Below are positions 20,958 to 34,236 of a stretch of 64,000 nucleotides of DNA, in pieces. The translations under genes and the position numbers were made by a program. The notes under the pieces are model-generated. The model saw only the letters and a list, made by a program, of their open reading frames with translations, made no database searches and was not told where the DNA came from. The stretch comes from Phoronis australis (Eukaryota > Phoronida > Phoronidae): contig NMRA01000142.1 of assembly GCA_002633005.1 (NCBI GenBank), positions 602,860-666,859 on the forward strand, read 5' to 3'. The first letter of the stretch is position 1. Every line of letters begins with the position of its first letter.

Positions 20958-22666
20958 TCGAAAGTCAACTAGTAAAGCTGTTAAGCATAGAGACCATGGA
21001 CAGCATAAGGAGCCAGGAGAGAGCACAACATCAAGCTGGGTAAGGAATAGTTTATGCTCCTGGACAATTTTGAAGTGCTTGTAACCTAAAAATTAAAGTT
21101 GCTGTTGGCACTGGATTCTGGAAATCTTCAGACAACAAGCCCCACTTACGTCATGCTTGAGACTGTTCAGCAGCTACATGTGGACTAACTAAGGAACATG
21201 TCATATTCGAACCAAACAAAAACGTACTGGAAGTCTTTGCAGCTGAAACTTGGGGGCACATCCTTGAGGCTTTTGTACAAAAACCAGCTACTTTGCAAAA
21301 TGCATTGTAAAGGGACAAAGTAGGGTGAAGACCATTTGCTTCAGCTTCTCTGAAGAACCACCACCTTATGTGAAGGACGCATTTCTCCAAATCAAGAAGG
21401 CCGCATTGCAAAGGAACAAAGTGAGGTTAAGACCATTTGCCTCAGCTCCTCTGAAGAACCACCACATGTGAAGAAGGACGCATTTCTCCTAATCAAGAAG
21501 GACGTTGTTAGACAGGAGACAGTGTCGGTGAATGGGGACACAAAGTTATTGATTGTTTTTGGCTAGATGGAGGTGTTTTGGGCAGTCGAATTTTTTGGAT
21601 GCCAACAGTAGCCTTGATCTGTCATTAATGGATGCTGCTATAGCTGTTTCAGATCCACGCACTTTACAAGAACACATTCCGGAAGATCAGAATTGGCCTA
21701 ATAAGCTGACTCTGGGTTACTGCAAGGAAGTAGCAAAAACTGTTTCAAAATTCGCAGCAAGCACTAGCCTGTCTTGCGTTTGATGCCAAAAAAGTTACCC
21801 CTGGCCCTGGCCATCAGGTCTTGGTTTGGCCTCCTGCATCAAGCATCATACACATTCAGCAAAAGACCTTGTACAGAAAACGGCATTTTTGTAAACTTTG
21901 GTTCTGAGGTGGCTGAAATAATTTGCCAGCATCACTGTCAAATCTAAATAAATATAAACTTTTGATAGATTCGTATCAAGCGGTAACTTGATTTCCATTT
22001 TTAAATTGTTTGACAAAAACCAAGGGGTGTTGTTCTTTTGAGTTGCTGATTAAGAGTCTCAGATTAACAGGTTAAACTTACAGAAGTCTACATAAAGCAC
22101 CTTCACTCCAAATCTAGCTTTTCATCCAAAAATTTTGTAGAGGTCAAGCAGTCAGACACTGGGTGAAGAATGATGGCTGCATTATTGCTCTGTACATGTT
22201 TTAGATAGGGCAGACCATCGCCTCTCATGCCTAAGCTGAGTGAAATTGACATCCTGACTGAAGGAAATGGTCAAATGTCATCTCAAGAAATTGTGAGCAT
22301 AATTGGAGTGGACACAATGCCTCCTCAATCAAGAGATGTAGACAAAAGTTGAATTAGGCCTTTGTGAATCGAAAGTACTGCCACAATGTAAAGTAAGTGG
22401 TATGTTAACCCTAGTTCTGTTAATCACCGGTTTCTCCGGTTTCAACATGCCTCTAGCATTGATCTAAGTACGTCAAACTCAATTCAAAAATAACGGTCAA
22501 CCAGAAAATTTAAAAGGGTCTAGTTTGGTTGGGTTGCTTGGAGAAAAGCATAAGAAGTTAGGTATTCATAAAAGACTGTTTGTGATTGGCTAATTGAGGC
22601 GCATTTCTCAAATGTTCACTGATAAAATGTTTCCGCATTTAAAAGCGATGTCTTATTTACCTTAAT
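20958..22666. other. mostly non-coding; contains a local duplication
   Basis: About 100 bases at 21309-21412 are repeated imperfectly at 21413-21505. The ORF 21553-21783 has no recognised domain. A polyadenylation-like AATAAA lies near 21950. Confidence 0.4.
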
Positions 22667-23690
22667 TTGAAAACTTATACGAAATCTTTCATGATGTTGA
22701 AACTGAAGAGGAATTCGAAGGATGTGAGGACGAAATTAATGAAGATTTGTCCAATGACAAATTGGACTCCTGAGGGCTCCGAAGCCGAATGGACTGAAGG
22801 AGACTGTGAGACCGCCGATCTGCGGTTTTCTGCAACTCCCGGTTTGGCCGTGGGAATTCACCTGCCCGAAGATCCCCAGTCACTCGTCTTTTTTAAGTTG
22901 TTCGTCATTGACGATGATTTAAAAGAAATGGCTTATGAAACTAACAGATACACAGCTGACAAACTTTCTAAAAATCAAAGGGCCGATCACGGACTGTGCA
23001 AGTCTGAAACGTTTAGCCATGCAGGCTCTGATGCTCCTGGGCGACGCCAAGATTGAGCTGAACCAGTGACACCGGGAATCAATTAACCCTTACCTAAATA
23101 CAAAATTCCATTTGCTATCTAACACTGTGGACAAGGAAGGGTCCCTATTGTTTGGTGAGGATCTCGTCACCAAAGTTAAGAGCGTCAGTGATGCTGCGTC
23201 GTTCGGCAGTTGTGCTACGTACCCGATGTACCCCAGTTGTACGCAGTTTGGACGCGGTTATCATCAGAGGATTGGACGCTAATGGACGTGGCTGTGCTCA
23301 TGCTACTACCACAAGTGCTGGCTGTAGTATTTATGCTAAATACATGGGAGAAGTGGACAGGCTAGACCAGATGACCACAATTATAAAGAAACAAAATCTT
23401 TAAGATGGTACCGAAAGATTGAGGCGAAACCACGGGCTCTATCACTTTTTAACGCCTACATCATTGAAGGAACTGTACTTGATCAAAGCCCTAACAATAC
23501 AAGAAAGAGGGATTTATTCTCTTTTAAATTAGAAGTAGCGCATGCTCTCATTGGAAATGTTAGATCACAAAAAAATTTCAAATGCCCTCGATCATTAGGA
23601 GCTGGTGACTGTGCTTCAGAAATGAGACTGGATAATATTTCTCACTTGCCCAAAGGCAGTGGCAGTAATGATAAATTATGCTTTGAGTGT
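22667..23690 (+). pseudogene. piggyBac-family transposase remnant
   Basis: ORF 22667-23056 contains DLRFSATPGLAVGIHLPEDP followed by FFKLFVIDDDLKEMAYETNRY, the start of the piggyBac (DDE_Tnp_1_7) domain. About 250 bases later come KYMGEVDRLDQMTT, then WYRKIEAKPRALSLFNAYII, from the domain's end. A Cys-bearing tail (LCFECLKK) follows. The central catalytic region is deleted or scrambled and several frames are used, so the gene is dead. Confidence 0.75.
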
Positions 23691-24428
23691 TTAAAAAAAA
23701 CAAAATTTCAAAATTTCAAATCCAGGTGTATCAATTAAGGACAATCCAAACAAAAGAACCAAAACTTCAATGGATGAGAAAGTATACTATTGCTCCAATG
23801 CGAGCGCTGTTTTCCATGATGTCACTGAGGCTGTACAGCAAAGATATAGGTCACTGGCCCAGTCAACGGATATACTAAAATGTCACAGAGACAGAGTAAT
23901 CATCTTGGTTTTGTGTTTGAGCCTATTTAGCATGAAGATGATACACAAGAGTGTCATTCGAGTGACATGAATTTTTTAGATGTCGGGTCGAGTGTTGAGG
24001 ACCACAAACTTGAACTGGTGTGTATGTGTGGATAGTTCGGCATAATGGCGATGGAGAGCAAATGCTACAGCTGTCTCAAGAACGTTTTTGAGTCAAAAGT
24101 CAGGCATGGAAGATGCTTGAGCTTGGCAGAATTCAAAATGGTGTGCCTAGAAAATGTTATTCTCGAAGTTATCATGACGTCTCTGAGAGAGACTATAGGA
24201 GAGAGAATTTGAGACCCCGTTTCTAACAGGTTTGTTCTCATGCTCAGTACAGAATTTTCATTACCACACCATATAGAATTTCTCACAACACTGGATATCA
24301 AAAAATGTGGACTCGTTTATATTCACAATGTTCATTCTAGAGCAGAGGACATTAAGCAAATCGTCGCATATTCATCATAAGAAATACCTGAATTAACAAT
24401 TTATTAGAATGGTTATCATGGATTACAA
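23691..24428. other. non-coding stretch, nothing recognised
   Basis: Short ORFs only, possibly decayed flanks of the piggyBac remnant. Confidence 0.35.
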
Positions 24429-24662
24429 TTGCCTTATAGCATGGAAACCGTAATAGCAACCAGCAGTCAATCTATCGCATCCGTGATTAAAAGACGTGTG
24501 TGGAGAACAGAAGAAAATGCTCTAATAGAAAAAGTAAAGGGAATGGAAACCACGCTATTTGGTGACCATCGAGGTGCAGGAGGTGTAAAATCCTCGGCCA
24601 AAAAAAGGGCGGGATGGGAGATGGTGACAATGTTTATCAGGAGGCGAGTTTCAGTATGCTAA
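24429..24662 (+). pseudogene. Myb/SANT-like DNA-binding domain fragment
   Basis: VWRTEENALIEKVKGMETTL, then a short loop and KKRAGWEMVT, follow the Trp-spaced pattern of Myb/SANT-like (Myb_DNA-bind_5) domains found in Harbinger accessory proteins and NAIF1-like regulators. The ORF leaves the domain by frameshift near 24640. The Tc1 block at 24732 follows closely. Probably a transposon-derived fragment. Confidence 0.45.
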
Positions 24663-24731
24663 GTGCAAAATACACATTAGTGAACATGATATTATATAGT
24701 TTGAATGACACTGCTAATTTCAGTGTACCCA

Positions 24732-25112
24732 GTATTTCATTGACTTGCCGTATTGCTTTAATTTCAGCCAATTCACGACCAATAGGTCGACAGACGAGTG
24801 CAAGAAAAAATTTCAGAATTTAAAGCAAAGATGTAAGCAAATTTGTAACAAATTTAGAGTCAAAAAATTTTTGAGTCTGACATTAGGCACCAGACCCAGA
24901 TGAGTCGCCAGATCTCAACCCATTAAGAATTCGTGGCATGAACTGAATGTCCATGTTAGAAAGCAAGTCCAGCCAACTACAAAGGCGAAGTTGGTAAGTG
25001 GAATCGAAGAACTTTTGGGCAACGGTTACCTTTGAAAAGTGCAACTCTTACATTAACTATATTTATAAGGTTCTCCCACATATCATAGCCAACAAAGGAA
25101 ATGCTTCTGGTT
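24732..25112 (+). pseudogene. Tc1/mariner transposase C-terminal fragment, copy 2
   Basis: Same block as 9229-9608, with the same start (tatttcattga) and end (atgcttctggttt) and the PDLNP landmark, here followed by a frameshift. It is not flanked by the direct repeats that surround copy 1. Confidence 0.65.
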
Positions 25113-26340
25113 TTTAAACTGCAGATCTAGTTGTTTGTATACACTCACTCAGCGCAAAAATACACGTGGCCAGAATGGGCATAAATTCATTATTTTATGT
25201 TAGTAAAAGGATTATTTCTTCTGGAGGCCCATCGCTTCAAAATAAAAAGAATTTGAAGAGTTCTCAGAATACTTGTTCATCCGTCTTGGCTTATCGAAAC
25301 CGTCAATGAAGCTTCTGACATGTATACATACTCGAGATGTATCCTTTGTAAACAGTACTTAGCTAACACCACACGGTAAGGGGTGTAGCTACCACGTATG
25401 CAACGATGGATGTGCGGACTAGAAAAATGACAGAATCGAAGGATTTGCAACGTATACCATGAATCCTATTACATTAAAGACAGTCTTGCTGTTTGTTTGT
25501 TTGTTTGTGGGCACTCTTATGCTCAAATTTGAGTGATTCCGCTGGGCGTGCTCTCGGTGGTATTATTCTAAATTTCATAACCTGAAAGATATGTGCTACA
25601 ATACTTTTAACCACCTCTATTCCGTCCGTGTACAACTCATTATGGAATATTGCTATGGAGTCTTGGGATTTCAAGATTTTTGTTGTTGTAACTTTGTACA
25701 AAACAGATCTACGTGGTATCATTTTTAGCGTGTATGTATGTTGTATCAACATGTATATAAAGCCAAACATGCTTATGCCTACGTCACGTCCACATGTGTG
25801 TCTCTCAAGTGATCCTCCTAATGACACCTATTGAAAAGGAAGTTAATGTCAATGACATTTGTTTTTGTTGTGTAAGGGTAGTATTGCCACAATCTGAGGA
25901 CAGTGTTGCGTGCATTCTAGGGTGTTGTGGTGATTTTGGATAGTGTTGTAGAGTTTTAGATTATTGTAGTCATCATGGGGGATGTTGTGGTGTTTGTAGG
26001 GTGTTGTGGCATCTATACATAGGACCAGCAACAATACTACATGGCTCAAGGCACAAAGTGTAATTTTAGACATCAGTAAATAAGAATGTATTTTTAATCA
26101 ATTCTCCTTTTACTCCAACTTTTTTTAATATCTATCTAAAATCATACGCATCATGTGTCATCATTTATCTCGTGACTTTTTGTCACCAACTCAGGACTTT
26201 TTAAGTTGATGTTGAGAGCCGTAAATTTCCTGTTTTTTGATTTTTGATTTACTTTTCAGTGATCACATTTTCTTGTTCATGTTCAACCACAGGGTATTTT
26301 GTCTCGACACACTTCTATGAAATTCTTCATAGGCAACATC
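25113..26340. other. non-coding stretch with GTTGTGG-rich segment
   Basis: 25890-26020 is a degenerate low-complexity run of gttgtgg-like words. No gene recognised. Confidence 0.4.
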
Positions 26341-26534
26341 ATTCCAACATGATGCTGAACAAGGTCCTTGGTACAGTGTTGGCGTACAGAAATGAGCAAA
26401 ATAAATTACCACCAATCTTGTATCTGCAGTGCGACAATTGTTACAGAGAAAACAAAAACAAATTTGCCAATGACATGCTAGCCCTCCTCAGACTTCATCA
26501 AAGAGATAATTGTAACGAGACGGGTTTTATTTAA
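26341..26534 (+). pseudogene. DDE-like transposon protein, first part
   Basis: LGTVLAYRNEQNKLPPILYL followed by QCDNCYRENKNKFANDMLAL is the block that holds the QxDNCxRExKN signature of a large animal transposon-associated family (DUF7869-like). The frame then stops. The expected next block, HTHEDIDQ, is found 1.96 kb downstream at 28490. Confidence 0.5.
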
Positions 26535-28489
26535 CAAACAGGACTGTTCTATGTCTATATTGTCCTGTTTCTAGAGGGGCCATTACCAGTTAAGCAGTTT
26601 ATGGTGTACTCGATTACATTGTATCTCAAGCACGGCTAATTGGATTCAATCTAAACTTTCAGATACTATATCAACATATCAATATCAACAAAAATATCAA
26701 CATTGTTCCCCAGGCTACTGATTTTTTAAAGGATTTGGTTTTGCATAATATACCTTCAAATCCGAAGACTTTCATCATTTTTATGACAATATAGATTTTC
26801 ATCTCAAAGGCTACATAAAATGAAATAGGACAACTTGGAAAACTTTATGAGATGTCTTCACGAATATTTATGTAAAATGAAAAGAACAAATCGTAAAACT
26901 GTTTTAGAGATGTTTTCATGAAAATTTATTGACATGAAATTTAGCGATGCCAATACTGCATTATCTTTCCCGAAACATTTTTCCCCGAATTTCAACAAAT
27001 TGAAGAACTTGTTCCGCTATTTGTTACGTGGAGTTTGAGAATATCGTGAAAATTAACAGAGCTTGAAATGTCCTGTTTGATTTCACACCAACAGGATTGA
27101 TCCGATAACTAAAATTCTAGAAAGTGACGACTTTGTCAGACAAGTCTTTGGCTGTTGTCTTGCAAGAGATGTATCGTGTAATCTAGGCGTAGTTTCACAT
27201 CCGAATGCTTACGTTTGCAACTACGAGACAAGCCACAGACCAAGTATGGAAAAGACGAATATTTTGACTCGTATGGTAGGCCACTGACAACGGACCACTT
27301 GCGAGACTTTCTTCACAGAAATACGAATGGATGGACAACTCAGACCAGACAACTTCAGGGACTTTCATCAGCACTTTGTGGACAATACTGTACAAAACTA
27401 TTAGTTGTATCATTGCCAAGAATGGTGTTAGGACTTCAAAATCACTTTGTTTCACAAAGACACCGACACTAACGAGTGCTCTACGATCTGTTTAAGAATC
27501 GGTTGACTGATTAATTAGGACAATAAGGTCCGTAACCTTATCATTATGGATCAGTTTGAATACTTTCACCATATCCTCCCCCCACACACTCGCCCACTAA
27601 TTTTTGTGTACCAACCTACACGTCGCTTTCTTAGCCTCCTTACTGGACTATTATTATCACGTGCCTTGATTTGGTCAGTTTTCAGCTCTCATAAGCTGAT
27701 AATTGTCACCAGTCCTTAGGCACTCTCTCATTATCCTATCTTGTGTTTCAGTTCATCAACTTTGTTACAGCCACAAAGACATACGTCTATAAACTTATAT
27801 ACTTATTTTCCCATCCCCCATTCCTGATTTTCTCATACCTCCACATGGCTGGTTTTATTTATTCAATTTGCTAACAACTTTCAAAATCACGTAAATGTGG
27901 CGTCGTTCATGGGGGATGTGTTGGGAGAGATTAGAAGACTGTTCATGAAGTGGGAAAGACAAGAAATCCGTGGCTAACAGAGGACATGATCACCTGGCCA
28001 GATGCTGTTAAAATACCTTTGTGAGGATAACATGAAAGACCTGGTGGAACTCAATGATGGTGAAATAGATTACAGCCAGTTTAAACAGAGACAGCTAACC
28101 AGGACAATCAGGTAAGCTTCGCTTAACAGCATAAGATTGTGTTGTATTCTCTATCTATTGCTTGTAATTGTATTCTTCATAATAAGTAACCAAATATCGC
28201 ATACCTCGGTCTCCTTTTCATCTCTCTTTTCCAGTTTGTGATGCATGCTTATCTACACCAAGGATTCAGTTCTATTTCCCGTAAAATCGTTGATCAGCCA
28301 TGCACATTTTTGAAACTGTACACACTGGGTTTACTTTGTGGTGTACATTTTTATTTAAATTAACTCCGATATCAGTTTCTATCTAGAAACAGCATTGTTC
28401 TCACGTAAGATACGCAACATATTTGTAACTGCACTATTTACTAGCACTTCCTTGCAGTTAAAGTAATCCTGTTTTTTCATGTGAAAGGA
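26535..28489. mobile_element. insertion-like segment splitting a transposase, with protease fragment
   Basis: Separates the two halves of the DDE-like gene and contains the adenain-like fragment at 27215. No termini or target duplication could be defined. The rest has no recognised content. Confidence 0.35.
27215..27475 (+). pseudogene. adenain-like cysteine protease fragment (Maverick/Polinton type)
   Basis: The frame contains DEYFDSYGRPLTTDHLRDFL and then LQGLSSALCGQYC, the Asp and Cys landmarks of adenovirus-protease-like C5 peptidases. Maverick/Polinton elements and related adintovirus-like integrations carry such proteases to process capsid proteins. The His-containing N-terminal part is not evident in this frame. 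The C-terminal part is frameshifted with stops, so the copy is broken. No pPolB, integrase or capsid gene was seen nearby. Confidence 0.5.
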
Positions 28490-28709
28490 AACGCACACAC
28501 ATGAGGACATCGATCAACGGTTGGGCAAAGTATCTCATGCACTGCACAGATACGATGCTAATCTAAAGAGGAGCTTTTGGAAATCACGCAAACCTCCCTC
28601 CGACAGCACTGGAATGTATGTCTGGACTGTGAACACTCATAAGAGAATAACTGATAATACTGATACCAAGGAAATTACACTAAACAACAGTGACAAAAGA
28701 TTAAAGTGA
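28490..28709 (+). pseudogene. DDE-like transposon protein, second part
   Basis: ETHTHEDIDQRLGKVSHALH matches the GHTHEDIDQxFS block that follows the QxDNCxRE block in the same protein family. The downstream ORF continues to 28709 with decaying similarity. Confidence 0.5.
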
Positions 28710-29539
28710 ATTCTCAGACAGGTTAACATCAAGTTCAGAACTTTTACAACACTGGATGGAGACTACAGTGAAATGAAATATGAAAATGAACCCAGCAAAT
28801 TAGCTTTTATCTTATGCCTCATGATTGGTGGAATATTTTGGAATTTATTCTGATTGGTCAACTGAATTGCTACTTCATGAAAATCCAGTGTTATTACACC
28901 CACTTTCAAAGAAGATTCCTGGCGTGAGCAAGTCAATTTTTTACCCTGTTGTAATCATGACAGCACTCGCATACTCTACATTACTAACTAGATTGTACTT
29001 GTTTTTCTCACTAAGTTGTCTAATGAAAATTGAAATTTTAAAAACATGAATCTAAGATGTTGGAACAGTTTAGAAGATATGACTCAAAATTGCTTTGTTG
29101 CACTTTCATGACACTTTAAAATTCTGAGGACATTTGTAATAAAATTTAAATTTCTAATAAGAAGCATGCATAAACTATTACTTATCAGTATGTGATAATA
29201 GTTATAATTGCTATGTACAAACATATATATTCAAAATATTTTTATGTTAAATTAGTCTACTGCTACATGTAATACTGAATTATAAACGTGTCTTAAGCAT
29301 GTAATATGTTTTTTAGCAATCCTTTAAGTGTTCTTGTTTGCAAAATGTTCTTGTGTACCTTGGAACCAACATTCTCAAACAATTATTTTTGTAGATGAAT
29401 CCGAAGAGAGACCAAAGTAGTCGCACCTGGCGAAGGCTATCTGGAAGAGTTAGTATTCATTACAATGAGATTGTGGAATGAATTTTTTAATCATTGGATG
29501 AAAAAATATTTGCATTCACATATAACAGAAGTTATATTG
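28710..29539. other. non-coding stretch, nothing recognised
   Basis: AT-rich. Short ORFs only. Confidence 0.4.
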
Positions 29540-30045
29540 GAAAGGCCCTTTCATATTGCTTAACTCCAGTCTGAGCAGAGCGTTGACGTAAACAGCCCAC
29601 AGTTAACTGGACACTTTATACTGGCTTTGGTGCTTACTGAACATCGAAGTTAACGGTTGGTGACGCTGTCGTCATCGAAGTTATCGCACGCTAAATTTTT
29701 TTCAAAATGACAATAAGGGAACGTTTACGTGTGCAAAATGACATTAAACTTATTTTTAAATAGATTGGTTACTATTAGAGCAAATATGAGCAGCAATTAA
29801 TGACGGCACTACCCCTTAACTGTTGACGATAACAGTGGCACCTGGCGATAACTTCGATTGGACCGAAGTTAAGCGTTCATACTGCACTGCAGCGTCGATG
29901 CTGCGCTATTAAATCCACCTGTTAACTGCGATGTTAAGTGGAGCTGTTAAATGTGATCCAGGACCGGAGTTAAGCGTTCATACTGACCGCAGCTCCCCAA
30001 ATCATCGCCACATCGACGTTAGTATGAACGGCCATTAAGTATGTG
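29540..30045. repeat. GC-richer inverted-end element
   Basis: The left end ggccctttcata and the right end, reverse-complemented, ggccgttcatac, are weak inverted repeats. The interior repeats words such as gcgttcatactg and catcgaagtta. It is GC-richer than its surroundings. Read as a diverged MITE. Confidence 0.45.
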
Positions 30046-30639
30046 CTTTAACACCCCTGGGAGATCAAATTGGCCAACCACAAAGTTTGGGGGTCACCAT
30101 GGTAATTAGTGAAATGCAAAGGTGCAGTGGCAATCCCAGTTACAAGGTCTTAAGATTTCAATGCAGTTGGGTATGCTGCGAAACAGGTAGGCACCATTAA
30201 TGAAATTAGTTTTAATGATTGAGGAAATGGAAAAGTCCTCCGCTTAAGATATTTTTAATATCATTTCTAAAATGTTTTGGTTTATTTACAATCTCTTATT
30301 ACAGGGGCATGAGGTTTCGATCAGTCATCTCTCTAGGTATTTTTATTATAATGATTTGTTCAAAAGTTGACTTTTGGGAATTGACTAATCTAATTTTGAG
30401 TTTCTTATGTAAATGTTTAGGTCACCAAATGGCACAGACGTCATGCTGTTAAGGTTTTGGCAGTATACTTGCCTAAACCTGTCAAGGGGAAGCCATGTCC
30501 CCGGCTTCAGTTTGTTGGTAAGTTTGTTGTTGAATAGTCAATGTCTTCTAGAGCTTTTGACAAAGAGCATGTCTTTTGAATTCAACATGGTTATTTTATG
30601 GTGTTCTTCTATATACAATTAATGCACAGGATGATGTTG
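30046..30639. other. non-coding stretch, nothing recognised
   Basis: ORFs 30219-30452 and 30413-30622 show hydrophobic composition typical of AT-rich chance frames. Confidence 0.4.
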
Positions 30640-30990
30640 TCTTATTTGGAACCCGGAAAGAGCACTAACTCAACTCTTTTCATATGCGCTGCCTCAGAAA
30701 GATACTTGGCATCTAATGGCTCCACGTCTCCAACAACAAAATTCTAACCCAGGCTGAACTACTTAGTATGTACGCAAAGCTTGCCTAGAGGTTCCTCCAT
30801 TGGGTTGGCTGCATGTGGCACATTGACTATGGGAGATTACCAAAGGATATACTTTGTGGAGAGCTTGCCACTGGAACCAGACATGCAGGAAACCTCATTC
30901 TTCGTTATAAAGATTTTTGCAAGTGTGAGCTGAAGACAGGGAAACCTGACCATTTCAGAATGAGAAGCTGTGGCCTCCTATCGCAGTAGT
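30640..30990 (+). pseudogene. LINE reverse transcriptase C-terminal fragment
   Basis: LNSFHMRCLRKIL, then DYGRLPKDILCGELATGTRH and LRYKDFCKCELKTG, match the conserved end of non-LTR retrotransposon ORF2 (consensus LxxFHxRCLRxIL ... RLPKxxLYGEL ... RYKDxxKxDLK). Stops interrupt the piece and no 5' part or poly-A tail was found: a typical 5'-truncated dead LINE copy. Confidence 0.7.
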
Positions 30991-33900
30991 TTGAGGTCGA
31001 GTGTCAAGCTGTGCACTAAAACTAGTGAGCATTTGTACAAGGGTCAACTATTTGCAAAATTGTCAATGAATGTAATTGCATTTTGCTTAGTGTAGATGAT
31101 ATTGAAATAACATTGTTGTTTAGTTCCTGCTATACATTAGCATAGTTAGGAGCCTACAAATACACTTTTAATCCTGGCAAATTATGGGATTAGGTTTAGG
31201 GTATTAGGAGGATGTCTTTTAAAAATGTGATGTACCATGACAATCACATTTTCTTTGTTTTTCACATATTGTGAATAAGAACCACTTAAAGCATAGCAGA
31301 TTCATTGACATTGGCAAGTACTGACATGTGTTACTCCTCCATGTTTGTTAGGTAATTTGTTTACATTTGTGAAAATTTATAGACTTTCCGGATATAGAAC
31401 CATCACAAATAAACACCTGGGCTCTGGTCACACCGCGGAAGGTGGTTACTAGTTTGGTGAAAGAGTATTGTAAGTTTAATTGCTTGTACTTACTGACTTG
31501 TTGATAACGTATTATAAACTCTTGAACAAATTCAGTTTACTTTGGTAGATGTTATGTTAAAATGTGAGCAAGGTAACCTTTTAACACACAGGACATTTAG
31601 CCAATTATCTTCAAAACTGTGGACTGTCCCTAAATTGGCAAAAGTACGTGTTACACTTTAGTAAATTACCATTGCGTTTTCATGTCTTTCAACGTTTATT
31701 TTTTTCATAAAATCATTTAATTCCTATTTTTGATTGCACTTCATGCAAAATTGCATTATTGTACAAACTATTCATAACATTGTGTTTGTCAAATTTGGAC
31801 ATACTAAGGTATTCAATAACCAGAGGTACATGCATAATTATTTGCTTCATTGGCAACTATTGTAAACTTTGTCTCTCGGGTTTTATGTTGACCAAGCTTT
31901 CCCGTTTAATGCAAGCACTCTATACTGGTGCACTCATTTCAACTATTTAGGTTGAACTTTTGAAATTTCAGGTACCTGATTTGCTGTGCTGTGCTTCTTT
32001 CTGTTTGGCAGAATTTTATTATTATTTGCATTCACTTTTCTCAGCAGAGAAATTCCACTTCACATTTAAAGGCAACTGTGTTGTTACACATTACATAAAT
32101 TATTTTCCTTATCTGTTTTCTGTAGTTGCATTCTCTTTCACAGTGAAATGCTTGAATGGTCATGAAGTGCGTAATTGTTGGGGTGAAGATAACCAACCTG
32201 AGTGGTGGCCAGATAACATAAAATACATGTCGCCAAATGAAAGACGAAAAGGTATTGTATGGTATTTCACTATTTAAAGTTACTGTTAAAGAATTAGTTT
32301 AACTCAAGGCACCAAGTTCGTAATACCAGTGCAGAAGGTATTCCAAGACTTCAAGCATGAAGAGTTGTGTAAATACACCTTTTAATGTGTATGATTGTAT
32401 GAAGTAGAGGGAGTGGACCCATTTGTAGAGGGATTTGTAAACGAAGTTTTGTGACAGAAACAATTGCTTTGTAGTGGCTTATTCTCCAGTATCAAGATGA
32501 TCCTATGGTTGTTTGTTTGTTATAACCTATTCCGGAAATATTCAGAACCATTCTGTGGAGTTATGTGGAAAGCTAGCTCTTTGTGAACTTTTTATTTTCA
32601 AATCTGAACTTTTTGTTGGGAGTTACTCACAAAAAGCTCTCTTTGGTAGAGAATCATGTTGGAAATGGCACTATTTTGTAGAGGAACTGACTGAAAAACT
32701 CACCCTTTTGATCGATATGTCCCGTATACTTCTGCTATGGGATTGTTTGTGTGCTAATGAGAGCTTTTGAAATATATACATCTATTAAAATACGCCTGTC
32801 TTTGCTCCTGATAGCTTTGCTAAGAACCATCCATCAATCGATATCATAACTGTTTGTGCTGGTTGGTGTCACAGTCCAAATTACATACAGGGTAAAGATC
32901 ATGACCTCACAGAGTTACGGAGAATCGTGAATGAAAAATTTGATACTATGCGCCCAGCACTGCCTAATGAGATTGAGTCATTACAGGGAGATGAAACCAT
33001 CAGAAAAGAACATACTTAAAGATCCAGTGAAATGGCTTCAAAACAAAGTACATTATCTGGAGAAAAGATCTCGCAGGGATAATAGGATTTTTCATGGGTT
33101 GCAGGGGGGAGTATTTGGAATATGGTTAAAGTAACAGTCAAGAGCTAACATTAAATCTAGAATCTCACACACAATAATCATTACATGTGCAGAAACCATT
33201 TCAGAAAACGCCACAAAAATTCGATAATATTCAGGGTTACGTATTTCATAATTCAACAAAAAAATGGAAAATATCAGGAAGTATAACAGTGTCGGTGTTT
33301 TCAGATTTAGTGACTGGATGCAATAAGGGAATGCAATATAAATGAGTTGATTTTGACAGCGGTTCATTGTTTGCAAATGGTAAATAACTCATTTCAGTAG
33401 AAGCTGTTTCATTACAGGTATGCTGATGGGTGTTCATAGGATAACCTGTCTGCCTTTAGAATTAGGGCAAAAGCAAATGGCTTAGTCTAGGCTGTTAACA
33501 AGAAATTCTGCTTCAGTTGCAAGTAAAATTACAACTACGAGATAGCGGAATCAAGTGATTGTGCCGATGCTTCACGTCTACTGGATTCACCTCACCGCCA
33601 AGTTGCTCATCAACCAGAATATCATGATAAAGTTTTTCTAGCGTGGTTTGGTAAACAGATTGCTGAAAATTACAGTCTCGATTTTTATTCCTACTGTCAA
33701 TGAGCATTGCTTCCCAAATCGTAAAATGCTCTTCTTGACTGACAATACAAGTAACTAGTACTTGGTTGTTTATGTGATGCAAGCGTCAACTTCAATACTC
33801 AAAAGCCCTGCTCATCGCAAACCAAGAATATCCATTTTGCATAAACTCACAATAATACAACAATGAACATCACTCATTGCAGATTTAGTACTTTACAACC

Positions 33901-34236
33901 CAAACCCCACCTTTCAACCAGTTGGAGGGTGAGTTCCAAGATATCGCAATTCACAATGCATATGCAAAATGGTATCTCCAAAGCATGACACGATGCTGTA
34001 GACATTCAGTATTTTCAAGTTATGAACTGACTCACCCTGAGGATGCATTCGCATCAAGGAGAAATCAATCAGAGAGATATTAATTACAACACGGTGATGT
34101 AAACAGAGAACTGCCAAGGAAATAAGTAATCAATGCTAAAATTTAAGTCTCGAGCGGAGACTTTACGTCCAAAGATGGATTCCCCTCAATGACATGACAG
34201 GGTTAGTCAGTTCACAATTACGTTTAACAGCTTAAT
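30991..34236. other. long non-coding stretch
   Basis: No domain could be named. The + strand ORF at 31960-32277 ends in a Trp-rich block (EWWPDNIKYMSPNERRKG) that looks protein-like and transposon-flavoured but is unassigned. A - strand ORF at 33513-33782 is also unassigned. No RNA gene seen. Confidence 0.35.
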
